In this document: positions 1 through 7,276 of the stretch, piece after piece
Numbering within the stretch: position 1 is the first letter of the stretch
How the letters are laid out: each line of letters starts with the position of its first letter
From: Paractinoplanes aksuensis
Lineage (GTDB): Bacteria > Actinomycetota > Actinomycetes > Mycobacteriales > Micromonosporaceae
Length of the DNA: 64,000 nucleotides
Assembly (NCBI RefSeq): GCF_024137025.1
Contig: NZ_JAMYJR010000014.1
Location: 62,001 to 126,000 of the forward strand
Direction: 5' to 3'
Made by a program: the position numbers and the translations under genes
Notes under the pieces: model-generated
Database searches by the model: none
The model's input: the letters and a program-made list of their open reading frames with translations, nothing else
Told to the model about the DNA's origin: nothing

Positions 1-408
1 AGCAGCGGCGACCTTCTCAGCCTTGGCCGGAGCCTTCTTGGCGGTCTTGGCCGGGGTCTCGGCGACACCGGCGGCCGACTTGGCCTCGGCCTCGTAAACC
101 TCGGTGCGGCTGACCTTCGGCTCCGCGACGAGCAGCGGCGGCGGGGCCGGGAGGCCCTTGAACTGCTGCCAGTCACCGGTCTTCTCGAGGATGCGCTGCA
201 CGGCCTCGCTCGGCTGGGCGCCGACGGAGAGCCAGTACTGCACGCGCTCGGACTTGACCTGGATGACCGAGGGGTGTTCCTTCGGCTGGTAGATGCCGAC
301 GTACTCGATGGCGCGGCCGTCGCGCTTGGTGCGCGAGTCGGCGACGACGATGCGGTACTGCGGGTTGCGGATCTTGCCCATCCGCAGGAGCCGGATCTTA
401 ACGGCCAC
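1..408 (-). CDS. rpsP: 30S ribosomal protein S16 (3' end outside the window)
   Basis: Small-subunit ribosomal protein S16. The N-terminus reads (M)[20 protein letters not shown], the canonical S16 start, followed by [12 protein letters not shown]. The start is GTG at 408, with AGGAG about eleven bases upstream. About 136 codons are present with no stop before the window edge, so the gene is partial. The C-terminal part is an Ala/Lys-rich tail (residues about 105 onward) typical of actinobacterial S16. It is transcribed leftward and is probably the first gene of an rpsP-rimM-trmD type operon beyond the edge (family knowledge; not visible here). Confidence 0.96.
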   Translation of the reverse strand, partial: MAVKIRLLRMGKIRNPQYRIVVADSRTKRDGRAIEYVGIYQPKEHPSVIQVKSERVQYWLSVGAQPSEAVQRILEKTGDWQQFKGLPAPPPLLVAEPKVSRTEVYEAEAKSAAGVAETPAKTAKKAPAKAEKVAAA

Positions 409-813
409 GGTTCTCTTCGCTCCTGAATGACTACGAGGCGAGGCAGGGTGTTCCCGTGGGGACAGGCTCACCGGTGTCTCATGGATTGGCCACGCAGAGG
501 GGTTAGAGGGCGCCTCACGCGAGCCGGATACCAGGGAACCATTCTGCCAGACGGGAGGGGGTGACTCCCAATCGGCCCGGATTATTCGACAAAGCAAGAT
601 CAAAATCTGGAGGTCGTAGCTGGGTGGTGGGTTGCCGACCGCAGCTCCCGCCGAGGGTCGCTTCGCTCCACGTGCGTGAGCGCTTGCGCTCAACCCCGCA
701 ACCCCCTGTGGACAACGCACCCGCCTGTGGACAACGCGAACCACTCCGAGCCGACATCCGCTAGGTTCCCACCCTGGGTGGGGCGGCGGAAAGGGACGAA
801 CGCGAGGACTCGG
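409..813. other. Intergenic region with tandem DnaA boxes
   Basis: This 405-base gap between rpsP and the DUF402 gene has no convincing coding potential. It must contain the rpsP promoter. It also holds two perfect DnaA-box nonamers (707-715 and 726-734), a short palindrome with 7-base arms TGAGCGC/GCGCTCA around 677-692, and a CCCACCC/GGGTGGG hairpin at about 770-784. The hairpin lies 30-45 bases downstream of the DUF402 stop and could be a weak terminator for the proS-DUF402 pair. Confidence 0.7.
705..737. promoter_or_regulatory. Two tandem DnaA boxes
   Basis: TGTGGACAA occurs at 707-715 and again at 726-734, inside a 14-base direct repeat CCTGTGGACAACGC (705-718 and 724-737). TGTGGACAA is the exact complement of TTGTCCACA, the preferred actinobacterial DnaA box. 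The 19-base spacing and identical flanks suggest a deliberate pair. No dnaA or dnaN gene is nearby, so this is not oriC. It is more likely a DnaA-titration or regulatory site (inference). Confidence 0.7.
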
Positions 814-1446
814 TCAGATACGGGCGACGACCGGGCGGTCCCAGCCCGCGGGCAGCGCCGTCGGAATCAGCCAGGCCGGGTCGGGGCGGAAGTCGCGCCA
901 GGTGCCGTCGAACGGGAAGTCGCCGGCCTCGATCAGCTTGATCACTCGGTGGCCCTCGGCCCACACTGCGGCCTCGTCGGGGACCCAGTAGAGGTCGGGA
1001 CGGGCCAGGCGCTCGGCGAACTCGTCCTCGTCCTTCCACGTCCAGGTCAGGTCGGAAAGAGCGACGATGTCGAGGTCCTGGTCGACCACGTCGATGCCGG
1101 CCGTGGCGCCGTCGTCCCAGCGGACGGCGGATTCCTCGAGGTTGACGTAGTAGTTCTTGAAGGCGCCGTCGTCGGTGAAGAAGAACCAGACCGAGTGGTC
1201 GGCGCCGGCCGGGAAGAAGCGCAGGACGCCAGGGCCACGCCAGGTGGTGAGCGTCATCTGCTTGGGCGCGGCCTCCCAGGCCACGAACGACGGCATGTCG
1301 CGCGGCCCGCGGGCGTCGGTCGTGGTCTCGATCGCGGCCGCCGCGCCGCGGGCGATCCAGAGCAGCAGCCCGCGGTCGTCGTCGGCGACGACCCGGGCCA
1401 CGTGCACGAAACCGAGCCGGCCGTGATGCGTGTCGCGGTGCAGCAC
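814..1446 (-). CDS. DUF402 domain-containing protein
   Basis: A 210-residue protein of the DUF402 (FomD-like) family. Some members are nucleoside diphosphate or CDP-ester hydrolases, but most are uncharacterised. Family hallmarks seen are FFTDDG...YYVNLEE at about residues 90-105 and DLDIVALSDLTWTWKDEDEF at about 125-145, whose acidic residues form the metal site in characterised relatives. The marked start is GTG at 1446. The in-frame upstream sequence (RFEPGRL) also resembles the family N-terminus, so translation may begin slightly earlier, overlapping the proS end. It follows proS on the same strand with a gap of about 23 bases, so the two are probably cotranscribed. Confidence 0.8.
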   Translation of the reverse strand: MLHRDTHHGRLGFVHVARVVADDDRGLLLWIARGAAAAIETTTDARGPRDMPSFVAWEAAPKQMTLTTWRGPGVLRFFPAGADHSVWFFFTDDGAFKNYYVNLEESAVRWDDGATAGIDVVDQDLDIVALSDLTWTWKDEDEFAERLARPDLYWVPDEAAVWAEGHRVIKLIEAGDFPFDGTWRDFRPDPAWLIPTALPAGWDRPVVARI

Positions 1447-1469
1447 GAGCCGGCCCGGCTCGAAACGGG

Positions 1470-2876
1470 TCAGTAGGAACGCGCCAGGATCGCGACCAGG
1501 TTCGGTTCCTCGTCGGAGTCGGGCATCGTGCCGTCGGGGCGGACCAGGCAGCGAACCGTGACGGCCTTGCCGTTGGCCTCTTTCTCACCGGCCTCGCCCA
1601 CGGCCGACCACGGCACCCGGGCCCAGCCCGTCTGCGCGGCCTCGATCGCCTCGCCCAGCGTCTTGACCTCGACCGTGTTCGCCTCGCGGAAGGCCACCGC
1701 CTCGTCGTACAAACGCTGCTGGTCGGCCTTGAGGGCGCTGGTCACCGCGCCCAGCACGTCGCCGAGCGGGGTCGGGGTCTTGGAGCCGTCGATCCGGCGG
1801 GCGATGGTGACGCTGCCGTTGGCCAGGTCACGGGGGCCGACCTCGATGCGGATGGGCACACCCTGCAGCTCGGCGTCCACGGCCCGGCGGCCGAACGGGA
1901 TGTCGGCCCGGTCGTCGAGTTTCACGCGTACGCCGGAGGCCTTGAGTTCGTCGCGGAGCTTGGCCGCCGCTTCGACGACGCCTTCACCCGCCTTGACCAC
2001 CATGACCTGGACCTGGATGGGGGCCAGGCGCGGCGGCAGCCGCAGGCCGTTGTCGTCGCCGTGCACCATGATCAGGCCGCCCACCATGCGGGTCGACGTG
2101 CCCCACGAGGTCGTCCAGGCGTGCTCGACCTTGCCGTCCTTCGACGAGTACGTGATGTCGAAGGCCTTGGCGAAGTTCTGGCCCAGCTCGTGCGAGGTGC
2201 CCATCTGCAGCGCCTTGGTGTCGCCCATCATGGCCTCGACGGTCATGGTGTTGGTGGCGCCGGCGAACCGCTCCCCCTTGGTCTTGCGGCCGGGGATGAC
2301 CGGGATGGCCAGCAGCTCCTCCATGAACGCCTGGTAGACGTTGCGATGGATGTTGCGGGCGTGCTGCCGCGCGAGCTCCTCGGTGGCGTGCGCGTCGTGC
2401 CCCTCCTGCCAGAGGAACTCGGTGGTGCGCAGGAACGTGCGCGGCCGCAGCTCCCACCGCACGACGTTGGCCCACTGGTTGAGCAGCAGGGGCAGGTCGC
2501 GGTACGAGTCGACCCACTTGGCCATGAACTCGCCGATGACGGTCTCGCTGGTCGGGCGGACCACCAGCGGCTCGGCCAGCTGCTTGCCACCCGCGTGGGT
2601 GACCACGGCCAGCTCGGGCGAGAAGCCCTCGACGTGGTCGGCCTCGCGGCGCAGGTAGCTCTCGGGGATGAACAGCGGGAAGTAGGCGTTCTGTACGCCC
2701 TCTTCCTTGATCCGCACGTCCATGTCGGCCTGCATGCGCTCCCAGATGGCCCAGCCCACCGGCCGGATGACCATGGTGCCGCGCACCGGCCCGTTGTCGG
2801 CCAGCTGCGCCTTGGCGATCAGGTCCTGGTACCAGCGGGGGAAGTCCTCCGCGCGGGGAGTGAGCACTCGAGCCAT
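1470..2876 (-). CDS. proS: Prolyl-tRNA synthetase (archaeal/eukaryote-type)
   Basis: Charges tRNA-Pro with proline in the cytoplasm. At 468 residues it is of the shorter archaeal/eukaryotic ProRS class, which lacks the bacterial insertion domain between motifs 2 and 3. Class II motifs are visible: motif 2 region RWELRPRTFLRTTEFLWQEG at about residues 140-160, and motif 3 region GLIMVHGDDNGLRLPPRLAP at about 265-285. An anticodon-binding domain follows (residues about 290-390), then the class-specific C-terminal domain ending in ARSY with its terminal tyrosine. The ATG start at 2876 matches the family N-terminus (MARVLTPRAEDFPRWY). It precedes a DUF402 gene and is divergent from the sigma-factor gene, with about 80 bases of shared promoter space. 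Confidence 0.95.
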   Translation of the reverse strand: MARVLTPRAEDFPRWYQDLIAKAQLADNGPVRGTMVIRPVGWAIWERMQADMDVRIKEEGVQNAYFPLFIPESYLRREADHVEGFSPELAVVTHAGGKQLAEPLVVRPTSETVIGEFMAKWVDSYRDLPLLLNQWANVVRWELRPRTFLRTTEFLWQEGHDAHATEELARQHARNIHRNVYQAFMEELLAIPVIPGRKTKGERFAGATNTMTVEAMMGDTKALQMGTSHELGQNFAKAFDITYSSKDGKVEHAWTTSWGTSTRMVGGLIMVHGDDNGLRLPPRLAPIQVQVMVVKAGEGVVEAAAKLRDELKASGVRVKLDDRADIPFGRRAVDAELQGVPIRIEVGPRDLANGSVTIARRIDGSKTPTPLGDVLGAVTSALKADQQRLYDEAVAFREANTVEVKTLGEAIEAAQTGWARVPWSAVGEAGEKEANGKAVTVRCLVRPDGTMPDSDEEPNLVAILARSY

Positions 2877-2955
2877 GAGGCGACATCTTAGTCGCGCGCG
2901 TGCGCAACCCTCGGGGAGGGCGTCTCGTGTCCTTTATCAGGGGAGGCGGTGCCGA

Positions 2956-3462
2956 ATGAATGCCGTCGATGAGTTCGACGAGTTCTACCGCGACACGTCC
3001 AGACGGTTGGCGCGCTATGCCTACGGGCTCACGGGTGACGTCGCCGACGCTCAGGACCTCGTGCAGGAGGCGTACGCCCGGGCTTGGCAGCGCTGGCGGC
3101 GGTTGTCCGGCTACGAGGACCAGGAGGCGTGGCTGCGGCTCGTGGTCAACCGGCTCTCGGCCGACCGGTGGCGCCGCCTGGGCGTACGCCGGGCCCGGGC
3201 CGCCGCCGAGCCGCCCCCTCGCCCCGCGGCTCCCCCGTCCGAGAACACCGTCCTGCTGATCAGCGCGATGCGGGCCCTGCCCATGGTGCACCGCCGCGCG
3301 CTGGCCCTGCACTACCTGCTCGACCGGTCGGTGGCCGAGATCGCGGCCGAGACCGGCGCCTCCACCGGCACGGTCAAGTCCTGGTTGTCCCGCGGGCGCA
3401 CCGGCCTGGCCGCGGCGCTCGGCCCCGCGTACGAGCCGGAAGGAGTGCGTGATGCCCACTGA
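2956..3462 (+). CDS. ECF sigma factor, SigE-family
   Basis: A 168-residue extracytoplasmic-function sigma factor. Region 2 spans about residues 10-75 (YGLTGDVADAQDLVQEAYARAW, then a Trp/Arg-rich stretch). Region 4 spans about 105-155, with the helix-turn-helix SVAEIAAETGASTGTVKSWL. An Ala/Pro linker separates them. The start is ATG 2956, preceded by GGGAGG at about ten bases. The stop overlaps the next gene by 11 bases, so the two are translationally coupled. By family logic the neighbour would be its sensor or anti-sigma partner, although no zinc anti-sigma HxxxCxxC motif is visible there. Its promoter target is unknown. Confidence 0.9.
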   Translation: MNAVDEFDEFYRDTSRRLARYAYGLTGDVADAQDLVQEAYARAWQRWRRLSGYEDQEAWLRLVVNRLSADRWRRLGVRRARAAAEPPPRPAAPPSENTVLLISAMRALPMVHRRALALHYLLDRSVAEIAAETGASTGTVKSWLSRGRTGLAAALGPAYEPEGVRDAH

Positions 3463-4858
3463 CCTCGACGACCTGTTCGGCGACCTGAGCCGCACGGCCG
3501 ACACCATCCCGCTGGCCCCGGCCGAGCAGGCCCGCCGGCGCGGGCGGCAGCGCAACCGCAACCAGGCCCTGGTCGCGGCGGCCGTGGTGGCGCTGGTGGC
3601 CGTGGGCGTCTCGGTGGCCGTACGCCCCCGGCCGCACGAGACGCATCCGGCCGGTCTGGCGCCCCCGCTGACCGAGGTCGGCTCGCCGTTCGAGTTCGGC
3701 GGCCGGGCGACGTTCTCGCTGTCCTCGATCGACGACGACCGGTTCTTCACGGGCTGGCGGGCCGGGGACGGCACGGTCAAGGTGGTCGCCGCCAATCTGC
3801 ACTCCAACCAGGTGGTGTGGCCGGCCCGGACGATCGGCCGCTTCGACGACTTCAGTGGCGTCACCGCCCTGCCGCAGGCCCTGCTGGTCTTCACCGTCCC
3901 CGACCGCGACGCCGTTCCGTTGAACGACACCAACCCCGATCGCGAGATCCACGTGCTCGACCCGGCGGACGGGCGGGAACGGTGGAAGTTCAAGGCCCCG
4001 GTGGCCGACGACCTGCTGCTCGACGACAAGGTGCTGGTGCGGACGTCGGCGCAGACCGGGCGCACCGAGGCCTTCGACTGGAAGACCGGCGCGACGCGAT
4101 GGTCGCTGCCGCCCGGTGACGACCGTCCGGCGTACACGGTGGGCCTGCGCACGGCCGACGACATCAACCTCACCCGGTTCACCGGCGACCGCATGGTCCA
4201 GGTGACCCGGAGCGGCCAGGTCCGGATGCTGAACGTGGCCGACGGGCGGCTGCTGCGGACAACCACGATCCCGGCGCCGAGGGAGGGTTACACCTTCGTC
4301 GCGTACGAGGGCTGGCTGTACAACTACGAGCGGTCGGGCGCGGTCGACAGCCCGTTCCGGGTGCGGGCCACCGATCTGTCCACCGGGAACACGTCCGTCG
4401 TGTTCGACGCGGCCGCCAGGCACACGGTCAGTGCCCTCTGGCCCTGCGGCTCCGGCCGGATCTGCCTGTCCGACGCCGACCTCGACCAGAACACGTTGGT
4501 ACGGACCGTCGAGGTGGCCAGTCGCAAGCAGCTCTGGCAGGTCGAGGCCGGCCGGGGCGGCGCGTTCGGCAGTTCGATGCGCGGCTACACCCTGCTGGGC
4601 GGCAGCGACGGGGCAACGGTCATCGACGCCAACGGCCGGAGCGTCTACACCACCAGGACGGAAAGCCTGGACTGGCTCTCCGACGACGCCCTGCTGGCCG
4701 TGGCGGCCGACGGCACGGTGTCGCGCCTGCAACTCGCCGACGGCCGGCCGACCGCTCTGGGCCGGATGCCGATGGCGATCAACATGTGCGTGAACAACGA
4801 GACCCGCATGGTGTGCCCCTCGGAGACCGAGGTGCGCGTCTGGAGCCTCACCGGATGA
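3452..4858 (+). CDS. Membrane-anchored PQQ/WD-like beta-propeller protein
   Basis: About 468 residues. A short cytoplasmic N-terminus rich in Arg (about 28-37) precedes one transmembrane helix (about 38-57, ALVAAAVVALVAVGVSVAV). A large extracytoplasmic domain follows with repeats of the type DPADGRERWKF, DWKTGATRWSL and VASRKQLWQVEAG, as in PQQ/BamB-like beta-propellers. GTG 3449 and ATG 3452 are both possible starts; GGAAGGAG lies just upstream. It overlaps the sigma-factor gene, which suggests the pair forms a signalling unit in which the short cytoplasmic segment holds the sigma factor (inference). Its 3' end overlaps the convergent amidohydrolase by 11 bases. Confidence 0.75.
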   Translation: MPTDLDDLFGDLSRTADTIPLAPAEQARRRGRQRNRNQALVAAAVVALVAVGVSVAVRPRPHETHPAGLAPPLTEVGSPFEFGGRATFSLSSIDDDRFFTGWRAGDGTVKVVAANLHSNQVVWPARTIGRFDDFSGVTALPQALLVFTVPDRDAVPLNDTNPDREIHVLDPADGRERWKFKAPVADDLLLDDKVLVRTSAQTGRTEAFDWKTGATRWSLPPGDDRPAYTVGLRTADDINLTRFTGDRMVQVTRSGQVRMLNVADGRLLRTTTIPAPREGYTFVAYEGWLYNYERSGAVDSPFRVRATDLSTGNTSVVFDAAARHTVSALWPCGSGRICLSDADLDQNTLVRTVEVASRKQLWQVEAGRGGAFGSSMRGYTLLGGSDGATVIDANGRSVYTTRTESLDWLSDDALLAVAADGTVSRLQLADGRPTALGRMPMAINMCVNNETRMVCPSETEVRVWSLTG

Positions 4859-5927
4859 CGCGACCGCGCAACACGATCCGGCTGGGGGCACGCACCACCG
4901 TCAGCTCACGCCGGGGGTCGGCCTCGTAGACCACCAGGTCGGCGAGGCCCCCCTCGACCAGCCCCGGGAAGCCCAGCCATTCGCGGGCCCGCCACGAGGC
5001 GGAGGCGAGGATGTCCTCCGCCGGGAGGCCGGCCTCTTCGAGGATCAGCATCTCTTCGGCGACCAGCCCGTGCCGGATGCCCCCACCGGCGTCGGTGCCG
5101 ACATAGATAGGGACACCGGCCTCGTGGGCAGCCCGCACCACGGCCGGGAAACCCTCCATCAGCCGGACCATGTGATCGGCGTACGTGTCGAACTTGCCCC
5201 GGGCCCGCTCGGCGATCCCCCCGAACGTCCGAATGTTGATCATCGTCGGCACCAGGGCCGTGCCCCGCCGGGCCATCTCGTCGATCAGGTCGAGCGACAG
5301 GCCGGTGCCGTGCTCCACCGAGTCGACGCCGGCGCGGACCATAATGTCGACGCCCTCTTCGCTGAATGTGTGCACGGCCGCCCGCACCCCGGCCGCATGC
5401 GCCGCGTCAACGGCGGCGGCCATGGTCTCGGCGTCCCAGGACGGCGCCAGATCGCCCTTGTCGCGGTGGATCCAGTCGCCGACCAGCTTCACCCAGCCGT
5501 TGCCCGCCGCGGCCTGCTCGGTGACGGCCGCCCGCACGTCATCGACGCCGTCCACCTCAATGCCAACATCACGCAAGTACCGCTTCGGCGGCGCCACATG
5601 CCGCCCGGCCCGGGCCAGCCGCGGAATTTCGGCCTCGTCCTCGAGCTCCGGATACGGAAACGGCGACCCCGCATCCCGCAACGCCAGCACTCCAGCGTCC
5701 CGATCAGTCGCCGCCAGCTCCCGCGCTTGATCAAGGCTGGTGATCGGCTTGGCCCCGAACGCGATCCCCAGATGACAGTGCGCATCAACCAGCCCCGGCA
5801 CCACAAACCCGCCATCACTGATCGTCTCAGCATCCTTGACCGGCTCGAACGTGACCCGATCCCCCACCAGCCAGAGATCCTTCACTTCGCCGTCAGGCAG
5901 CACAACCCCACGCACATGAAACGCCAT
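4848..5927 (-). CDS. Amidohydrolase-superfamily metal-dependent hydrolase
   Basis: A cytoplasmic TIM-barrel hydrolase of 359 residues. The binuclear-metal ligand set of the imidazolonepropionase/prolidase-like group is present: H50 and H52 (DAHCHLG), K147 (GWVKLVG, the probable carboxylated lysine), H186 (AAVHTFSE), H206 (VEHGTGL) and D279 (VGTDAGGG). A small N-terminal beta-sandwich (1-45) is rejoined by the C-terminus. The substrate cannot be read from sequence; cyclic amides or Xaa-Pro-like compounds are usual in the group. ATG 5927 is preferred over GTG 5933 because AGGA lies eight bases upstream of the ATG but only two from the GTG. Confidence 0.88.
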   Translation of the reverse strand: MAFHVRGVVLPDGEVKDLWLVGDRVTFEPVKDAETISDGGFVVPGLVDAHCHLGIAFGAKPITSLDQARELAATDRDAGVLALRDAGSPFPYPELEDEAEIPRLARAGRHVAPPKRYLRDVGIEVDGVDDVRAAVTEQAAAGNGWVKLVGDWIHRDKGDLAPSWDAETMAAAVDAAHAAGVRAAVHTFSEEGVDIMVRAGVDSVEHGTGLSLDLIDEMARRGTALVPTMINIRTFGGIAERARGKFDTYADHMVRLMEGFPAVVRAAHEAGVPIYVGTDAGGGIRHGLVAEEMLILEEAGLPAEDILASASWRAREWLGFPGLVEGGLADLVVYEADPRRELTVVRAPSRIVLRGRVIR

Positions 5928-5937
5928 GCCCACAGTC

Positions 5938-6546
5938 CTACCGGACCAGGCGCGCCCCTGTCCTGGCAGCCCTCATCCGGTCTCGCTTACGCGTCCAGGC
6001 CGGGAGATCCAACGTGATCTCCCAGGGAACATTGACCGTGACACATTCGTCCGTCTGCTTCATCTCGACATAGCGGCCGTTGGAGTGGAGGGAGAACTGC
6101 GTGAACGTCACCCGCTCCGCCAGCGGATCAATGATCCAGTAGAACGGAATCCCAGCACCCGCGTAATGGGCAAGCTTGTCTTTACGGTCAGTGTTCCGCG
6201 ACGACTTCGAGATGACCTCGACGACCAGGAGAGCGGCGTCCGCCGGGATGAACGTTTCTGGCGCCGCCTCGGGCAAGATCACCACATCGGGGCGGAGTTC
6301 AACGTGGGGCTCGAGAAAGAGCGCCTGCTCGATGTTGACGACGAACTCTTCAGGACAGCGCTGATCGATGGCGAATCCGATGTTTTTGCTGATCAATTGA
6401 TGGGTGAGGTTGGCGTGGGGGGCCAAGACGAGCCTTCCGTCGATCAACTCATAACGAAGATCCTCGGGAAGGTCAGCCAGGTCATCGACGGTCAAGTCGC
6501 GCCGCTCAAGCAGATGAGGGTCGACACGGGAGAGCACAGCGGTCAT
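5938..6546 (-). CDS. Uma2-family PD-(D/E)XK nuclease-fold protein
   Basis: A 202-residue member of the Uma2 (DUF820) family, which is abundant in actinobacteria and cyanobacteria and has an unknown substrate. Seen: RYELIDGRLV (31-40), LRPDVVIL with D87, LLVVEVIS with E110, and TDRKDKLAHYAG with K124, followed by PFYWIID. These fit an intact PD-(D/E)XK active site. An open frame continues upstream to 6705, but ATG 6546 is chosen because GAGGAGGA lies about five bases before it and the family homology begins there. A second, diverged Uma2 gene lies just upstream on the same strand. Confidence 0.85.
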   Translation of the reverse strand: MTAVLSRVDPHLLERRDLTVDDLADLPEDLRYELIDGRLVLAPHANLTHQLISKNIGFAIDQRCPEEFVVNIEQALFLEPHVELRPDVVILPEAAPETFIPADAALLVVEVISKSSRNTDRKDKLAHYAGAGIPFYWIIDPLAERVTFTQFSLHSNGRYVEMKQTDECVTVNVPWEITLDLPAWTRKRDRMRAARTGARLVR

Positions 6547-6653
6547 CGAATCCTCCTCGACGGGATCGCGCTCAACCATACTAGTCACCCGACCAGTTGC
6601 TCTATGCCAATATTGATCAGGCGCGACTGGCGTGCCGGCCTGGTCGCAGCCTA

Positions 6654-7232
6654 CTAAGAGCGGAGCACGGTATCCCTGGGTCCGGCGTACTCGAACGTCT
6701 GCCACCAGCGGTCCGAGAGCCTAGGAAGATCTATTGCGACGGGGAACGGGTCGTTCACAGTAAATACTTCGCGAGTGCTCATCCCGGCGTCGAAACCGCC
6801 GCCGGGAGCGCGCCGGAAGACCGTCAACGCGGCCCCCACCAGCCGCGCCGACTCGAACACCCAGTAGGCGGGCACGTCGCGCTCGACATAGGCCCGCGAA
6901 CGTTCAAGCATGTCGGCGAAAAGCCAGCGCAGCTGAACGACGTCGATCACTAATCTGATGTCACCATCGCCACCGGGACCCAGAACAACGAGGTCCGGCG
7001 GCGGCATCTCTTCGCTCTCCGGCCACAGCGTCGGGCGCGGCAAGACCTGGAAGTCGTGCGGGCACGACACCTTCAAACTGGACATCACTGCGAGACCGGC
7101 CAGGTCGGACAGCGGAGATCGGTCCCACAGATCGAGGCGACCGTCGATCAACTCGTAACGACACTCGTCGGGCAGGATCGAGAGTTCGTCAACAGTGAAC
7201 TCAACTTCGGGCAGCACGTAATCAGCAACCAT
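6654..7232 (-). CDS. Diverged Uma2-family protein
   Basis: A 192-residue paralogue of the neighbouring Uma2 protein with the same order of elements: RYELIDGRLD (25-34), PPPDLVVL with D80, then LVIDVVQ and RSRAYVERDVPAYWVFE. Compared with its neighbour, the catalytic Glu is Asp (D97) and the catalytic Lys position is Arg (R111), so nuclease activity may be reduced or lost. The start at 7232 gives a family-like N-terminus. About 107 bases separate it from the downstream Uma2 gene. The second copy could be regulatory or a decaying duplicate (inference). Confidence 0.75.
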   Translation of the reverse strand: MVADYVLPEVEFTVDELSILPDECRYELIDGRLDLWDRSPLSDLAGLAVMSSLKVSCPHDFQVLPRPTLWPESEEMPPPDLVVLGPGGDGDIRLVIDVVQLRWLFADMLERSRAYVERDVPAYWVFESARLVGAALTVFRRAPGGGFDAGMSTREVFTVNDPFPVAIDLPRLSDRWWQTFEYAGPRDTVLRS

Positions 7233-7276
7233 AGTCGCATGCTACTTTACATGCGACTAGTCCGCGACTCCTGCAT

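Noticed and set aside
104..292. Rightward open frame within rpsP
   Set aside because: Antisense to a clear S16 coding sequence.
677..692. Palindrome TGAGCGC/GCGCTCA as a regulator site
   Set aside because: Short and G+C-rich; expected by chance in this composition, so not listed as a separate feature.
1984..4266. Leftward open frame of about 760 codons spanning proS and the sigma-factor pair
   Set aside because: It runs out of frame through proS and antisense to two recognised genes; no family features.
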